From an uncultured Verrucomicrobia subdivision 3 bacterium (GTDB lineage Bacteria; Verrucomicrobiota; Verrucomicrobiia; Limisphaerales; UBA11358), in assembly GCA_903850425.1 (NCBI GenBank), contig CAINLR010000093.1, positions 1 through 64,000 on the forward strand: DNA of 64,000 bases. The letters run 5' to 3'. The position numbers and the translations under genes are program-made. The notes below the pieces were generated by a model. It was not told the origin of the DNA and did no database searches. It saw only the letters and a program-made list of their open reading frames with translations. Positions within the stretch are counted from its first letter, which is position 1. Every line of letters begins with the position of its first letter. This document shows positions 16,709 through 28,492 of the stretch, piece by piece.

Positions 16709-16784
16709 ACGGCAGTAGCTCAATTGGTAGAGTAGTGGTCTCCAAAACCATTGGTTGCAGGTTCAAGTCCTGCCTGCCGTGCCA
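16709..16784 (+). tRNA. tRNA-Trp (anticodon CCA)
   Basis: The acceptor stem ACGGCAG pairs with CTGCCGT. The anticodon loop is CTCCAAA with anticodon CCA, and the T-loop is GTTCAAGTC. A G discriminator and an encoded CCA follow. It sits between tuf and secE as in many bacteria. Confidence 0.95.
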
Positions 16785-16796
16785 GTCTGCGAACTT

Positions 16797-16886
16797 GGAG
16801 AGGTGGCAGAGTGGTCTATCGCGGCGGTCTTGAAAACCGCTTTGGGTGAAAGCCCAACGGGGGTTCGAATCCCTCCCTCTCCGCCA
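16797..16886 (+). tRNA. tRNA-Ser (anticodon TGA)
   Basis: The acceptor stem GGAGAGG pairs with CCTCTCC. The anticodon loop is CTTGAAA with anticodon TGA. A long variable arm (TTTGGGTGAAAGCCCAACGG) and the GGTTCGAATCC T-arm mark a class II tRNA. A G discriminator and CCA are encoded. Only 12 bp separate it from tRNA-Trp, so the two are likely processed from one transcript. Confidence 0.95.
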
Positions 16887-16962
16887 GTCTTCGCTTGCAG
16901 CGAGGTCGGAGTGAAATAAGAACAAACGCCGCAGGCTTCGGCCCGGCCAGCTTTATAAAATT

Positions 16963-17211
16963 GTGAACGACTGGATACATATTGGAATTTGGGCGGTGGT
17001 CATTGGCTCTATCTTCGGCTACCTCTGGTGGCAGGGGCAGGTTCAACGTCTGGCCGTTTATGTTCAGGAAACGCGCGAGGAGCTTAAGAAATGTTCTTGG
17101 CCGAGCTGGGATGAGCTCAAAGGTTCCACCGCCCTGATCATCATCGCGGTGGGGCTGTTGAGTGCCTTTATCATGGTGGTTGATCGCATCTTGTTTACGA
17201 TTTTCATCTAA
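16963..17211 (+). CDS. secE: Preprotein translocase subunit SecE
   Basis: SecE is the small subunit that stabilises SecY in the translocon. The 82-aa protein has an N-terminal hydrophobic helix (IWAVVIGSIFGYLWW), the amphipathic conserved segment ETREELKKCSWPSWDEL with the hallmark K-x-x-W-P, and a C-terminal transmembrane helix. The start is GTG at 16963. It is followed by nusG after 11 bp, the standard order. The extra N-terminal helix makes it a little longer than the ~60-aa minimal SecE. Confidence 0.95.
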   Translation: MNDWIHIGIWAVVIGSIFGYLWWQGQVQRLAVYVQETREELKKCSWPSWDELKGSTALIIIAVGLLSAFIMVVDRILFTIFI

Positions 17212-17222
17212 CAGGGACACTC

Positions 17223-17768
17223 ATGCGCAACCAGTGGTTCATCATCCAGACGCTTTCCGGGCAGGAACATAAGGTCAAGGAAAGCATTGAAAAACGCATC
17301 AAGACCGAGGAAATGCAGGACTACGTCAAAGAAGTCCTGGTTCCGATGGAGAAGGTCGTTGAAGTGCGCAACCAGAAAAAAACCGTGTCCAATCGCAAGT
17401 TGTGGCCGGGCTATGTTTTCGTGGACATGGTGCTGTTGGACGACAACAACCGCGTGATAGAGCAGCCGTGGTATTTTATTCGCGAGACACAGGGGGTCAT
17501 CGGTTTTTTGAGCGATCCGCCGCAGGCGACGCCGACCGAGGAAGTGGATGCGATCAAGGCGCAGATTTCCGTTTCGGAAGACACAGAAAAACCGAAGGTG
17601 AATTTTGCAGTGGCCGAAACGGTCAAGATCAACAACGGACCGTTCTTGAATTTCAGCGGAATCATTGAAGAAATTGATCCGGAGCGCGGCAAGTTGAAAG
17701 TGACAGTAAATATTTTTGGTCGCAATACGCCGGTTGAGCTGGAGTATTGGCAGGTGGAAAAATCTTAA
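17223..17768 (+). CDS. nusG: Transcription termination/antitermination factor NusG
   Basis: NusG binds RNA polymerase and couples it to Rho or the ribosome. The 181-aa protein has the NGN domain (WFIIQTLSGQEHKVKESI, LWPGYVFVDM, ETQGVIGFL) and a C-terminal KOW domain (VKINNGPFLNFSGIIEEIDPERGKL). Length is typical. It sits between secE and rplK. Confidence 0.97.
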   Translation: MRNQWFIIQTLSGQEHKVKESIEKRIKTEEMQDYVKEVLVPMEKVVEVRNQKKTVSNRKLWPGYVFVDMVLLDDNNRVIEQPWYFIRETQGVIGFLSDPPQATPTEEVDAIKAQISVSEDTEKPKVNFAVAETVKINNGPFLNFSGIIEEIDPERGKLKVTVNIFGRNTPVELEYWQVEKS

Positions 17769-17777
17769 TTATTTTTT

Positions 17778-18203
17778 ATGGCAAAGAAAGTTACAGGACA
17801 AATTAAATTGCAGATCGCCGCTGGTCAGGCGAATCCCGCGCCGCCCGTCGGCCCGTCGCTCGGTCAGCACGGCGTCAACATCATGGCGTTCTGCAAAGAA
17901 TTTAACGCGGTGACAAAAAATGATGCGGGGCTAGTGATCCCCGTCGTCATCACTGTTTATCAGGACAAATCATTCACGTTCATCACCAAGTCGCCGCCGG
18001 CGTCCATCCTGCTGAAAAAAGCTGCCGGCATCACGGCTGGCTCAAAGGTGCCGAACAAGGACAAGGTCGGCAAGGTGACGCGCAAACAAATTTTGGACAT
18101 CATCAAGATGAAGTCCAAGGACATGAACACCACCAGCGAAGAAGCCGCCTTCCGGGTCATTTCCGGCACGGCCCGCAGCATGGGGATTGATGTCGTCGGT
18201 TAA
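17778..18203 (+). CDS. rplK: 50S ribosomal protein L11
   Basis: L11 forms part of the GTPase-associated centre. The 141-aa protein shows the conserved [25 protein letters not shown] start, the proline-rich hinge, and the C-terminal RNA-binding region ([13 protein letters not shown]-like, [10 protein letters not shown]). It begins 9 bp after nusG and precedes rplA by 55 bp. Confidence 0.98.
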   Translation: MAKKVTGQIKLQIAAGQANPAPPVGPSLGQHGVNIMAFCKEFNAVTKNDAGLVIPVVITVYQDKSFTFITKSPPASILLKKAAGITAGSKVPNKDKVGKVTRKQILDIIKMKSKDMNTTSEEAAFRVISGTARSMGIDVVG

Positions 18204-18258
18204 TCAATAACAAAACCGCGGGAGAATCTTCGGATTCGCTTGCACCGCAACCAAGCAC

Positions 18259-18951
18259 ATGCCCAGTAAACGATTCAAAAAAGCCCTCGAAGTCGTGGAT
18301 GCGAAAAAAACGTATCCACTCAAGGAAGCCGTTGGCGTTCTCGCCAAATTTCCGAAAGCAAAATTTAACGAAACCGTTGATCTCGCCTTCCGCCTCGGTG
18401 TTGATCCGAAGCAGTCCGATCAAATGGTTCGTGGCACGGTTCCGTTGCCGCACGGCAGCGGTAAGACCGTTCGCGTTTTGGTGTTCGCCAAAGGCGCCGC
18501 CGCCGAAGCAGCGACTGCCGCCGGCGCGGAATTTGTCGGCTTTGAAGACATGATCGCCAAGTGCGTCGCAGGCTGGGCTGATTTCGATGTGGCCGTGGCG
18601 ACGCCGGAAGCGATGATCGAAGTTCGTAAATTGGGCAAGGTGCTCGGGCCGCGCGGCCTGATGCCGAATCCGAAAACCGGCACGGTGACGGAAGACACGG
18701 CCAAGGCGGTGCGCGAAGTCAAGGCGGGCCGCGTCGAATTCAAAATTGACAAGGCCGGCAATGTTCACGTCGTCGTGGGCAAAGCTTCGTTCAAGCCGGA
18801 ACAGCTCGAGGAAAACGCCCGTGCGGTGATTGAGGCCGTCGTGAAAGCGCGTCCGAACAGCGTTAAGGGCACTTTTATTAACTCCTGCACGATTTCAGCG
18901 ACGATGAGTCCGCCGGTCCGTGTTGACGTCCGTGAATTTGCAACCCACTAA
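18259..18951 (+). CDS. rplA: 50S ribosomal protein L1
   Basis: L1 forms the L1 stalk at the E site and in many bacteria represses its own operon by binding the leader mRNA. The 230-aa protein contains VDLAFRLGVDPKQSDQMVRG and LGPRGLMPNPKTGTVT, both diagnostic. The 55-bp gap after rplK could hold a regulatory site, but I do not recognise an L1-binding structure in it. rplJ follows after 5 bp. Confidence 0.98.
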   Translation: MPSKRFKKALEVVDAKKTYPLKEAVGVLAKFPKAKFNETVDLAFRLGVDPKQSDQMVRGTVPLPHGSGKTVRVLVFAKGAAAEAATAAGAEFVGFEDMIAKCVAGWADFDVAVATPEAMIEVRKLGKVLGPRGLMPNPKTGTVTEDTAKAVREVKAGRVEFKIDKAGNVHVVVGKASFKPEQLEENARAVIEAVVKARPNSVKGTFINSCTISATMSPPVRVDVREFATH

Positions 18952-18956
18952 TTATC

Positions 18957-19469
18957 ATGCGTGCTGAAAAACAATTTCTGACGAACGAATATGTCGCCCG
19001 GTTGAACGGTTCGCCGTTCTTCATCGTCGTTGGCTACCAAGGGCTGAAAGTTTCGCATCTCACCGAGCTGCGCAAACGCCTCACCGTCGCCGGTGCGGAA
19101 GTTCATATCGTGAAGAACACCGTCTTCCGCGTCGCTGCGAAAGAAGCGGGCCTGGCCGACTTGAACGGTTCGCTCACGGGCCAGTTGGCCGTGGTCACCG
19201 GCAAGAAAGACATTTCGGCCGCCGCCAAGGCGCTGAAAAATTTCGCCGCCGAATTTGACAAACTCAAGCTGAAGTTCGGTTATCTGAACAACCAACGTTT
19301 GGACGACAAGTCCATCCTGGCCCTCGCCGATCTGCCGAGCCTGGATGTGCTGCGCGCCAAGCTCCTTGGCTTGTTCAACGCCCCGGCGACGAAGCTCGCG
19401 ACCTTGATCAATACGCCCGCGACACAACTTGCCCAGGTCATCAAGGCGAAAGCCGAAAAGGTGGAATAA
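18957..19469 (+). CDS. rplJ: 50S ribosomal protein L10
   Basis: L10 is the base of the L7/L12 stalk. The 170-aa protein carries GLKVSHLTELRKRL and VKNTVFRVAAKEAG, with a C-terminal helix that would bind L7/L12 dimers. It starts 5 bp after rplA, so the long L10 leader RNA common in many phyla has no space upstream of this gene. Confidence 0.97.
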   Translation: MRAEKQFLTNEYVARLNGSPFFIVVGYQGLKVSHLTELRKRLTVAGAEVHIVKNTVFRVAAKEAGLADLNGSLTGQLAVVTGKKDISAAAKALKNFAAEFDKLKLKFGYLNNQRLDDKSILALADLPSLDVLRAKLLGLFNAPATKLATLINTPATQLAQVIKAKAEKVE

Positions 19470-19614
19470 TAATTTCCGGTTGAAGATTTGATGTTCAAAT
19501 TTTCCGCCGGGGAAACAAACCAACAACAACAAACGTAAATCGTCGGTTCACACGCCGTGAACTGAAATCCGCCGGGGCCCCGGCCAACGACGAGACGACT
19601 GAAAGAATAGTATT

Positions 19615-19998
19615 ATGGCTGACATTGCAAACTTAGTGGAAGAATTGAGCAAGTTGACGGTTATCGAAGCCGCCGACTTGGTGAAACAACTGGAAACCAA
19701 GTGGGGCGTTTCGGCTGCGGCTCCCGTCGCGGTTGCCGCTGCCGGTGGCGCTGCTGCCGCTGCTGCTCCGGTTGAAGCGAAAGACACTTTTGACGTGATC
19801 CTCGTTTCCGTTCCGGCGGACAAGAAGATCGCCGCCATCAAAGCCGTTCGCGAAGTGAAGACCGGTCTGGGCCTGGCTGAAGCGAAAGCTTTGGTTGAAG
19901 GTGCTCCGAAGCCGGTGCTCGAAGGCGCGAACAAGGCGGACTCCGACGCCGCCAAGAAGAAGCTGGAAGAAGCCGGCGCGAAAGTGGAAGTCAAGTAA
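19615..19998 (+). CDS. rplL: 50S ribosomal protein L7/L12
   Basis: L7/L12 is the flexible stalk protein that recruits translation factors. The 127-aa protein has the N-terminal dimerisation helix, an Ala-rich hinge (residues about 37-53) and the C-terminal domain with [25 protein letters not shown]. The 145-bp gap before it contains two palindromes, GTTCAC/GTGAAC at 19546-19562 and GCCGGGGCCCCGGC at 19571-19584. These may serve RNA processing or translational control of rplL. Confidence 0.97.
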   Translation: MADIANLVEELSKLTVIEAADLVKQLETKWGVSAAAPVAVAAAGGAAAAAAPVEAKDTFDVILVSVPADKKIAAIKAVREVKTGLGLAEAKALVEGAPKPVLEGANKADSDAAKKKLEEAGAKVEVK

Positions 19999-20011
19999 TC
20001 GGTTTGATCCC

Positions 20012-20043
20012 GGGGCGACGGCGTTTTGCCGTCGCCCCTTTTT
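20012..20043 (+). terminator. Strong hairpin and T-run between rplL and rpoB
   Basis: GGGGCGACGGC pairs with GCCGTCGCCCC (11 bp) around a GTTTT loop, followed by TTTTT. It has all the marks of an intrinsic terminator, yet sits inside the rplJL-rpoBC gene order. It may act as a partial attenuator, as known in E. coli, or as a full end with a separate rpoB promoter downstream. A second hairpin, GGCAAGC/GCTTGCC at about 20106-20142, lies between it and rpoB. Confidence 0.85.
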
Positions 20044-20204
20044 CACCCGTGAATTGCGGGACATAATTTTGCGGTCCAATAAACAGTAGTAAGTTAGAAA
20101 TCGGGTTGGCAAGCTGGCCGTGTTTGAACGCGGCGGGCTTGCCTTGTGTCGTTGAATAAACAATTTCGGTGCGGCGTGTTGCCGTGCCCAACAGAAAGCC
20201 AAAA

Positions 20205-23200
20205 ATGCCATCGCGAGCCACAGAACGTATCAACTTCGGCAAGATCAAGGAAATCATCGCCCCGCCGAACATGATCGAATTGCAGACCAATTCCTACTTG
20301 GAATTTTTGCAGGCCGATCTGACGTCGTCCAAACGTCAAAAACAAGTCGGGCTGGAATCGGTTTTCCGCGAGGTGTTTCCTATCGTCAGTTATGACGGCA
20401 AGGTTACGCTCGATTATAACTCCTACGATATTGGCGAGCCGAAGATTGATTGGCTGGAATGTCTGCGCGAAGGCTTGACCTACGGCGCGCCGCTTTACGT
20501 CACGTTCCTGCTCAAGGACGAGACGAAGGGTGCCAAGGAAGAAAAAGTTTTCATGGGCGAACTGCCCCTGATGACGCCGCAAGGCACGTTCGTGATCAAT
20601 GGCGCTGAACGTGTCGTCGTTTCGCAATTGCACCGCTCGCCGGGCATCGCGTTTGAAGCGACCCAGCATCCGAATGGCAAAATGCTCCACAGCTTCCGCG
20701 TCATTCCGGATCGCGGTTCCTGGTATGAAGCGCAGTTTGACACGAGCGATTTGCTCTACGTTTATCTCGACCGCAAAAAACGTCGCCGGAAATTTTTGAC
20801 GACGACGTTGTTCCGCGCGCTGTCATTCCTCGATCACGAAACGGCGAAAGATGCTCCGAAGTCCAAAGACAACGGCGGCACCACGCGCGGCACGGACGAG
20901 GAAATTTTGAAGTTGTTCTACACCGTCGAAGATCTCACGATCAAAGAAGCGGAGAAGCTCGAAGATTTGCAGAATCGCGTGCTCGTGCAGGACGCGGTGG
21001 ATGAAGAAAAAGGCCTCGTTGTGGCCCGCGCGTTTGAACCGCTGTCCAAAGCGGTCATCAAACAGATCGCGGAACTCGGCGTGACCAAGATCAAGGTCGT
21101 GGACACTTCGGTGGACGAAGGCATCATCATCAAGTGCCTCAAGAAAGATCCGGCCAAGAACGAGGAAGAAGCGCTGAAGGATATTTATCGTCGCCTGCGC
21201 CCTGGGGATCCGCCGACGGCGGCGAACTCCCGCGCCTTGCTCAAGCGTTTGTTCTTTGACGAAAAACGTTATGACCTCGGTCGCGTGGGTCGCTACAAGA
21301 TCAATCAGAAATTGGGCATGAAGGCGGAAGGCCGCATTCTGACCAAGAACGATTTGGTCGCTGCCACGAAGTATTTGCTGAAGCTGAAAAAAGGTGAAGG
21401 CTCGCTGGATGACATTGATCATTTGGGTAGCCGCCGCATCCGCACAGTGGGCGAATTGCTCGCCAACCAGTGCCGGGTCGGTTTGTCACGCACCGAACGT
21501 TTGGTCAAGGAACGCATGACGTTGTTTGATCAGAGCGTCGAAGCGATGACGCCGCAGAAGCTCATCAATCCGAAAGCCCTTTCCGCTGTGATCCGCGACT
21601 TCTTTGGCCGGAGCCAATTGTCGCAGTTCATGGATCAGATCAACCCACTCGCCGAATTGACCCACAAACGCCGCTTGTCGGCGCTTGGGCCGGGCGGTCT
21701 CTCGCGCGACCGTGCAGGCTTTGAAGTCCGCGACGTTCATCCGTCGCACTACGGCCGTATTTGTCCGATTGAAACGCCCGAAGGCCCGAACATTGGTTTG
21801 ATCGCGTCGCTGGCGACATTCGCTCGCATCAATGAATTCGGATTCCTCGAAACGCCCTACCGCAAGGTGGACAACGGTCGCGTCACGGAAAAAATCGAAT
21901 ATCTCACCGCTGATCGCGAAGAGCAGTTCACGGTGGCGCAGGCGAACTCGGTGATGGATGACAAAGGTCATTTCACCACGGATCGCGTCGTCTGCCGTCA
22001 ACGTGGCGAGTTCGTGGACGTGGAACCGGCGCATGTGCATTTCATGGACGTGTCTCCGAAGCAGCTCGTCTCGATTGCTGCGTCGTTGATTCCATTCCTC
22101 GAACACGATGACGCGAACCGCGCGTTGATGGGTTCCAACATGCAACGCCAGGCCGTGCCGCTGCTCGTCACCGAAGCGCCGCTCGTGGCGACCGGGATCG
22201 AAGAACGCGTGGCGCGGGATTCCCGTGCCGTTGCGGTCGCCGAGGTCGGTGGCAAAGTGGCCTCCGTCACCGGCAGCCAGATTATCATCACCGAAGACGG
22301 CAAGTTGCCTGAATCGAAAAAGAAAATTAAGAACGATCCGGCGAACGGCGTCGCCGTGGTGCCGATCCGCAAGTTCATGCGCTCGAACGCGGCGACCTGT
22401 ATCAACCAGAAAATTCTGGTGAGCAAGGGCGACACGATCAAAAAAGGTCAAGTGTTGGCTGACGGTCCTTGCACCCAAGGCGGCGAGCTCGCGCTCGGTC
22501 GCAATGTGCTCGTGGCGTTCATGCCGTGGAACGGATACAACTTCGAGGACGCGATTCTCATCAGCGAGAAAATCGTGAAGGACGACATCTTCACTTCGAT
22601 TCACATTGATGAATTTGAAGTGGCGGCTCGCGACACAAAACTCGGACCGGAAGAAATCACGCGCGACATCCCGAACCTCGGCGATGAAGCGTTGAAGAAT
22701 CTCGGACCGGATGGCGTCATTCGCATCGGTGCGGAAGTCAAGCCGGGCGACATTCTCGTCGGCAAAATCACGCCGAAGTCGGAAACCGAACTCGCGCCGG
22801 AAGAACGTTTGCTCCGCGCCATCTTTGGTGAAAAGGCCGCGGACGTGAAAGACACTTCGCTCAAAGTTCCGTCAGGAACTTATGGCATTGTGATGGACGT
22901 GAAAGTTTCGGCGAAGAAAGATGCCGACCGCGTCACCAAATCGGTTACCAGCGAAGAAAAACGCGCTGCGAAACAGATCGAGGAAGATCACAAGAAGAAG
23001 ACCGACGAATTGAGCGACCAGTTGACGGAAGCGTTGAGCAACATTTTGCTCGGCGAAAAAATTCCGCTCGACGTCGTGAATTCCGAGACCGGCGAAATCA
23101 TCATTCCGGCGAATCGCAAGATCACCAAGACGCTGTTGCGCAAGCTGGCGCTGGTTTACGATCGCATCGAAATTGATCCTTCGCCGATCCGCAACAAGAT

Positions 23201-24086
23201 CAGCGAAATCATCGGCCAGTTCAAAAAACGCTTCGACGATTTGCAGATGCAATACGACGAAGAAATGGAACGCGCCGAAGCGGGCGAAGGTGTCGAAGCC
23301 GGCATCGTCAAGTCCGTGAAAGTTTACGTCGCCTCGAAGCGCAAGCTCTCGGTCGGTGACAAGATGGCTGGTCGCCACGGTAACAAGGGTGTTGTCGCGC
23401 GCATCGTGAAGGAAGAAGACATGCCGTTCCTCGCGGACGGAACGCCGGTGGAAATCGTATTGAATCCGCTGGGTGTGCCGAGTCGTATGAACGTCGGCCA
23501 GGTGCTCGAAACGCACTTGGGCTGGGCGGCGAAATTCTTGAACCTGAAATTTGCCACGCCGGTGTTCGATGGCATGAAAGAAAAGGAAATTCGCGGCTAT
23601 CTCAAGCAGGCCGGCTTGCCGGAACATGCGAAGACGCATTTGATCGACGGCCGCACCGGCGACATGTTCGACCAGGAAATTGTCGTCGGCTACATCTATA
23701 TGTTGAAGCTGGGTCACTTGGTCGCGGACAAGATTCACGCCCGCGCAGTCGGACCGTATTCGCTCGTCACGCAGCAGCCGCTGGGCGGCAAAGCGCAATA
23801 CGGCGGCCAGCGCTTCGGCGAAATGGAAGTGTGGGCGATGGAAGCCTACGGCGCGGCTTACACGTTGCAGGAACTCCTGACCGTGAAATCCGACGACGTG
23901 CAAGGTCGCACACGCATCTACGAAAGCATTGTCAAAGGTGACAACTCGCTCGAAGCCGGTATCCCGGAATCGTTCAACGTGCTCGTGAAAGAAATGCAGT
24001 CACTCGGCCTCGATGTGAAGGTCGGTTACACCAACCCAGTGGATCAACCCGCTGAAACTGTCGCCGAATTGACGGTGGTAAACTAA
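20205..24086 (+). CDS. rpoB: DNA-directed RNA polymerase beta subunit
   Basis: RpoB is the second largest RNA polymerase subunit. The product has [32 protein letters not shown] (rifampicin region), [24 protein letters not shown], and the C-terminal [22 protein letters not shown] block, all diagnostic. The ATG at 20205 ([12 protein letters not shown]) is preferred over a GTG 12 codons upstream because the conserved region begins RINFGKIKE. The protein is then 1293 aa. rpoC follows after 12 bp. Confidence 0.98.
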   Translation: MPSRATERINFGKIKEIIAPPNMIELQTNSYLEFLQADLTSSKRQKQVGLESVFREVFPIVSYDGKVTLDYNSYDIGEPKIDWLECLREGLTYGAPLYVTFLLKDETKGAKEEKVFMGELPLMTPQGTFVINGAERVVVSQLHRSPGIAFEATQHPNGKMLHSFRVIPDRGSWYEAQFDTSDLLYVYLDRKKRRRKFLTTTLFRALSFLDHETAKDAPKSKDNGGTTRGTDEEILKLFYTVEDLTIKEAEKLEDLQNRVLVQDAVDEEKGLVVARAFEPLSKAVIKQIAELGVTKIKVVDTSVDEGIIIKCLKKDPAKNEEEALKDIYRRLRPGDPPTAANSRALLKRLFFDEKRYDLGRVGRYKINQKLGMKAEGRILTKNDLVAATKYLLKLKKGEGSLDDIDHLGSRRIRTVGELLANQCRVGLSRTERLVKERMTLFDQSVEAMTPQKLINPKALSAVIRDFFGRSQLSQFMDQINPLAELTHKRRLSALGPGGLSRDRAGFEVRDVHPSHYGRICPIETPEGPNIGLIASLATFARINEFGFLETPYRKVDNGRVTEKIEYLTADREEQFTVAQANSVMDDKGHFTTDRVVCRQRGEFVDVEPAHVHFMDVSPKQLVSIAASLIPFLEHDDANRALMGSNMQRQAVPLLVTEAPLVATGIEERVARDSRAVAVAEVGGKVASVTGSQIIITEDGKLPESKKKIKNDPANGVAVVPIRKFMRSNAATCINQKILVSKGDTIKKGQVLADGPCTQGGELALGRNVLVAFMPWNGYNFEDAILISEKIVKDDIFTSIHIDEFEVAARDTKLGPEEITRDIPNLGDEALKNLGPDGVIRIGAEVKPGDILVGKITPKSETELAPEERLLRAIFGEKAADVKDTSLKVPSGTYGIVMDVKVSAKKDADRVTKSVTSEEKRAAKQIEEDHKKKTDELSDQLTEALSNILLGEKIPLDVVNSETGEIIIPANRKITKTLLRKLALVYDRIEIDPSPIRNKISEIIGQFKKRFDDLQMQYDEEMERAEAGEGVEAGIVKSVKVYVASKRKLSVGDKMAGRHGNKGVVARIVKEEDMPFLADGTPVEIVLNPLGVPSRMNVGQVLETHLGWAAKFLNLKFATPVFDGMKEKEIRGYLKQAGLPEHAKTHLIDGRTGDMFDQEIVVGYIYMLKLGHLVADKIHARAVGPYSLVTQQPLGGKAQYGGQRFGEMEVWAMEAYGAAYTLQELLTVKSDDVQGRTRIYESIVKGDNSLEAGIPESFNVLVKEMQSLGLDVKVGYTNPVDQPAETVAELTVVN

Positions 24087-24098
24087 GGAAATTTGCGT

Positions 24099-27000
24099 AT
24101 GACCAATAGTAAAGAAAACGCCCGCGAATTGCTCGGACTTGAAAAAGTCAACCAGGTGGATTATGTCGGCATCACGCTGGCATCGCCGGAAGCCATCCGT
24201 TCCTGGAGCAAAGGCGAAGTCAAGAATCCAGAGACGATCAACTACCGCACGTTCAAGCCCGAAAAAGGCGGCTTGTTCTGCGAACGTATCTTCGGTCCCG
24301 TCAAGGACTGGGAATGTTCGTGCGGCAAGTATAAGCGCATCAAACATCGCGGCGTCGTCTGCGATCGTTGCGGCGTCGAAGTCACGATGTCCCGCGTGCG
24401 TCGCGAACGCATGGGCCACATCGAACTCGCCGTGCCGACGTGCCATATCTGGTTCTTCAAGTGCATGCCTTCACGCATCGGCCTCGCGCTGGACATGACG
24501 GCGCGTCATTTGGAACGCGTGATCTACTACGAAGATTACCTCTGCATTGATCCCGGCAACACGCCGCTCAAAGCAAATCAATTGCTCACGGAAAATGAAT
24601 ACCGTGAAGCGCGCGAAACCTACGGCGCCGAAGCGTTCACCGCCAAGATGGGCGCCGAAGCTGTGCGGGCCGCGCTGGAACGCGTGGACCTCGTCAAAGG
24701 CGCGGAGCAGTTGGAAATCGCGATGACCGAAACGAAGAGCAAACAGATCCGCAAGAAATTGGCGAAGCGGATCAAGTTGCTCCAAGGTTTGGGCATCTCC
24801 AAGAGCCGTCCGGAATGGATGATTCTCACGGTGCTGCCGGTGATTCCGCCGGACTTGCGCCCGCTGGTGCCGCTCGAAGGCGGACGTTTTGCGACGTCTG
24901 ACTTGAACGATCTTTACCGCCGCGTCATCAACCGGAACAACCGTCTCAAAACGTTGCTCCAGCTCAAGACGCCGGAAGTTATTATCCGCAACGAAAAACG
25001 CATGTTGCAGGAAGCCGTGGACGCGTTGTTCGACAACGGTCGTCACGGTCGCCCGGTGACTGGCGCCGGCAACCGCTCGCTGAAATCTTTGAGCGACATG
25101 CTCAAGGGCAAAGGCGGCCGTTTCCGTCAGAACTTGCTCGGCAAGCGCGTTGATTACTCAGGTCGTTCCGTCATTGTGATCGGACCGGAACTGAAGTTGA
25201 ATCAGTGCGGTCTGCCGAAGAAGATGGCGCTCGTTTTGTTCGAACCGTTTATCATCCGCCGCTTGAAAGAGCTCGGCTATGTGCACACCGTTCGCAGCGC
25301 GAAGAAAATGATCGAGCGCCAGACGAAAGAAGTGTGGGACGTTTTGGAAGAAGTGACGAAGGGTCATCCGGTGCTGCTCAACCGCGCGCCGACGTTGCAC
25401 CGTTTGTCCGTCCAGGCGTTCGAACCGATGCTGATCGAAGGCGAAGCGATTCGTATTCATCCGCTGGTTTGCACAGCATATAACGCTGACTTCGACGGTG
25501 ACCAGATGGCTGTTCACGTGCCGCTTTCTGTGGAAGCACAGTTGGAAGCGCGTTTGCTGATGATGGCGACGAATAACATTTTCTCGCCTTCCTCGGGCAA
25601 ACCGATCATTACGCCGACGCAGGACATTACGCTCGGTTGCTATTACCTCACAGCGGAACCGCGCAAAGCGATGCCGACGGACGTGAAGACGCTGCCGTTG
25701 TTCGGCACGAAGGAAGAAGTTCAATTTGCTTACGACGACGGCGCGTTGAAAACGCACGATCGCATTCGCATCTCGAATCCTGACCTCGGTAAGACGACCA
25801 CTTACGGCGAATCCACCCGCAAGGTGATTGAGACGACCGTGGGCCGCGTGTTGTTCAGCGAAATCTGGCCGACCGAACTTGGCTTCTACAACAAGTCCGC
25901 TGGCAAGTCGCAGCTCGGTGATTTGATTTGGAAATGCTACAAGGTTGCGGGCCATGACAAGACGGTTGTCATGCTCGACAAGCTCAAAGAACTTGGTTTC
26001 CGCGAGGCGACGAAGTCCGGCGTGTCCATCGGCATTGACGACATGATCGTCCCGAAAGAACGCGATGAGCAGATCGAAAACGCGCACAAGGAAATTCGCG
26101 AAGTTGAAAAACAATATCGCAAGGGCGTGATTACGTCCGGCGAACGTTACAACAAGATCGTTGACGTGTGGACGCATTGCACCGACAAGATCTCGAGCGT
26201 TATGTTCAAGACCTTGGAACAGAACCAGGGCAAGAAGGAATTCAACCCGGTTTACTTGATGGTGGATTCCGGCGCGCGCGGTAACAAGCAACAGGTCCGT
26301 CAGCTCGCGGGTCTCCGCGGTTTGATGGCCAAGCCCAGCGGCGAAATCATCGAGAAGCCGATTCTGGCGAACTTCCGCGAAGGTCTGTCCGTCTTGGAAT
26401 ATTTCATCTCGACGCACGGTGCGCGTAAAGGTCTGGCCGATACGGCGCTGAAGACCGCCGACTCCGGCTACATGACCCGCAAGCTCGTGGATGTGTCGCA
26501 GGATGTCATCATCCAGCAGGTGGATTGCGGCACGACCAACGGCATCTGGGTTTCTGCCGTGTTCGAAGGCGAAGACGAGGTGGTGAAATTGTCCGAACGT
26601 CTCGTCGGCCGTTTCGCGTGCGACGATCTCGTGAATCCGACCAGCCCGAAGGAATTCCTCATTCGTGCCAGCGAAGAGATTGATGAGATCAAGGCCAAGG
26701 CGATTGATACCTCCGGCATTGACCGCATTCGCATCCGTTCCGTGCTCACTTGCGAAAGCAAACACGGCATCTGTGTTCACTGCTATGGCCGCAGTCTTGC
26801 GACCGGCGCGCTGGTGAAACTCGGCGAAGCGGTCGGCATCATCGCCGCGCAGTCCATTGGCGAACCCGGCACGCAGCTCACGATGCGCACGTTCCATACC
26901 GGTGGTGTGGCGGCGGGCGTGTTCAAGCAGCCGCAAATCAAGTCCAAACACGACGGTGTGCTTCGTTACAACGATCTGCGCTATGTGCCTTTGGAAGACG

Positions 27001-28244
27001 GCCACAACATCGTTTTGAACAAGAACGGTTCCATTTCCATTCTCGGCGAAGACGGCCGTGAACTGGAAAGCCACACGATCATCATCGGCGCAGTCGTTTC
27101 CATCAAGGACGGCGGCAAGATCAAGAAGAACGACACGTTCGTTCAATGGGATCCGCATAACGTGCCGATTCTTTCCGAGAAGGCCGGCAAAGTTAAGTTC
27201 CATGACATCATCGAAGGCGTGACGATGAAACAGGAAGTGGACGAAGCCACCGGCGAAGAGGCCATGGTCATCATTGACCACAAGGAAGATTTGCATCCGC
27301 AGATCATCATGCACGACAAGCACGGCGAAGTGGTGGCGAATTATCCGATCCCCTCCGGCGCGCACATTGTCGTCAATGAAAGCGACGAGATCGTGCCCGG
27401 CACGCTCATCGCCAAGACGCCGCGCAAACAGGCCAAGACGCGCGACATCACCGGCGGTCTGCCGCGTGTCGCCGAGTTGTTCGAAGCCCGCCGCCCGAAA
27501 GACGCGTCGGAAATCTCCAAGATTGACGGTATTGTGGACTTTGGTGCGAGTGTGCGCGGCAAGCGCTGCATTCTCATCAAGGACCAGGTGTCCGGCCTCG
27601 AAGAGGAACATCTCATCCCGATTGGCAAGCACGTCATCGTCTTCAAAGGCGACATGGTCAAGAAAGGCCAGCAGCTCACCGAAGGCCCGATGGACCCGCA
27701 CGAAATTCTGGATGTCTGCGGACCCCAGGAATTGCAGGAACATTTGGTCGGCGAAGTGCAGGAAGTTTATCGTCTGCAAGGTGTGACGATCAACGACAAG
27801 CATATCGAAATCATCGTGCGTCAGATGTTGCGCAAGGTCCGCGTCACCGAAGCCGGCGACACGCAGTTCCTCTGGGGCGAACAGGTTGAAAAACTGGAAT
27901 TCGAAGCCGAGAACGAACGCGTCGAGAAGCTGGGCGGCAAGCCCGCCGAAGCGTCACCGGTGTTGCTCGGCATCACCAAGGCGTCGCTCGAAACCGACAG
28001 CTTCCTCAGCGCGGCGTCCTTCCAAGACACCACCCGCGTGTTGACCGAAGCGGCCACGCGTTCCAAGGTGGACTCGCTGCGCGGCTTCAAGGAAAACGTG
28101 ATCATGGGTCACATCATTCCGGCTGGCACCGGCTTTGACATGCACCGCAAGGTCACGCTCAAGGCGCTGGTGGATATTCCTGACGAACCGGAACCCGAGC
28201 CAATGGAAGAGCCGGCCGAATCGGAAAATCCGTTGCTGGCCTGA
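24099..28244 (+). CDS. rpoC: DNA-directed RNA polymerase beta' subunit
   Basis: RpoC carries the catalytic magnesium site [12 protein letters not shown] and the N-terminal zinc finger [20 protein letters not shown]. The second zinc-binding cluster ([14 protein letters not shown]) and the bridge/trigger-helix region ([11 protein letters not shown]) are present. The start is taken as ATG 24099 because AAGGAA lies 8 bp upstream; the in-frame TTG at 24093 is less likely. The protein is 1381 aa with an acidic Pro/Glu-rich C-terminus. Confidence 0.98.
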   Translation: MTNSKENARELLGLEKVNQVDYVGITLASPEAIRSWSKGEVKNPETINYRTFKPEKGGLFCERIFGPVKDWECSCGKYKRIKHRGVVCDRCGVEVTMSRVRRERMGHIELAVPTCHIWFFKCMPSRIGLALDMTARHLERVIYYEDYLCIDPGNTPLKANQLLTENEYREARETYGAEAFTAKMGAEAVRAALERVDLVKGAEQLEIAMTETKSKQIRKKLAKRIKLLQGLGISKSRPEWMILTVLPVIPPDLRPLVPLEGGRFATSDLNDLYRRVINRNNRLKTLLQLKTPEVIIRNEKRMLQEAVDALFDNGRHGRPVTGAGNRSLKSLSDMLKGKGGRFRQNLLGKRVDYSGRSVIVIGPELKLNQCGLPKKMALVLFEPFIIRRLKELGYVHTVRSAKKMIERQTKEVWDVLEEVTKGHPVLLNRAPTLHRLSVQAFEPMLIEGEAIRIHPLVCTAYNADFDGDQMAVHVPLSVEAQLEARLLMMATNNIFSPSSGKPIITPTQDITLGCYYLTAEPRKAMPTDVKTLPLFGTKEEVQFAYDDGALKTHDRIRISNPDLGKTTTYGESTRKVIETTVGRVLFSEIWPTELGFYNKSAGKSQLGDLIWKCYKVAGHDKTVVMLDKLKELGFREATKSGVSIGIDDMIVPKERDEQIENAHKEIREVEKQYRKGVITSGERYNKIVDVWTHCTDKISSVMFKTLEQNQGKKEFNPVYLMVDSGARGNKQQVRQLAGLRGLMAKPSGEIIEKPILANFREGLSVLEYFISTHGARKGLADTALKTADSGYMTRKLVDVSQDVIIQQVDCGTTNGIWVSAVFEGEDEVVKLSERLVGRFACDDLVNPTSPKEFLIRASEEIDEIKAKAIDTSGIDRIRIRSVLTCESKHGICVHCYGRSLATGALVKLGEAVGIIAAQSIGEPGTQLTMRTFHTGGVAAGVFKQPQIKSKHDGVLRYNDLRYVPLEDGHNIVLNKNGSISILGEDGRELESHTIIIGAVVSIKDGGKIKKNDTFVQWDPHNVPILSEKAGKVKFHDIIEGVTMKQEVDEATGEEAMVIIDHKEDLHPQIIMHDKHGEVVANYPIPSGAHIVVNESDEIVPGTLIAKTPRKQAKTRDITGGLPRVAELFEARRPKDASEISKIDGIVDFGASVRGKRCILIKDQVSGLEEEHLIPIGKHVIVFKGDMVKKGQQLTEGPMDPHEILDVCGPQELQEHLVGEVQEVYRLQGVTINDKHIEIIVRQMLRKVRVTEAGDTQFLWGEQVEKLEFEAENERVEKLGGKPAEASPVLLGITKASLETDSFLSAASFQDTTRVLTEAATRSKVDSLRGFKENVIMGHIIPAGTGFDMHRKVTLKALVDIPDEPEPEPMEEPAESENPLLA

Positions 28245-28263
28245 TACCAAAATAGAATTACAC

Positions 28264-28302
28264 CGGGCGTCCGAAGAGATTTCGGACGCCCGTTTTTGTT
28301 TT
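28264..28302 (+). terminator. Rho-independent terminator after rpoC
   Basis: GGGCGTCCGAA and TTCGGACGCCC form an 11-bp stem with a GAGAT loop, followed by GTTTTTGTTTT. It lies 20 bp beyond the rpoC stop and marks the end of the tuf-to-rpoC region. Confidence 0.92.
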
Positions 28303-28492
28303 CAACCCGAACACTTCAGTTGGTTCACGGCCACACCGAATAGGTTACGCTCGCGGCACCGTATTCACTCCGTCACATTGGTGTCTGCGCCATGTTCTTG
28401 GCTCGCAGGACTTGCCGTAGGACTTTTATCTGAAATATCTTGGCAGGCATTTGGGCATGGATTTTGTCCGGAATTTCCAAAACAATTGCCGC

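Noticed and set aside
25158-27803. 881-codon open frame antisense to rpoC
   Set aside because: It lies entirely opposite the highly conserved rpoC coding sequence, its product is His/Arg/Phe-rich without motifs, and it is explained by the codon bias of rpoC.
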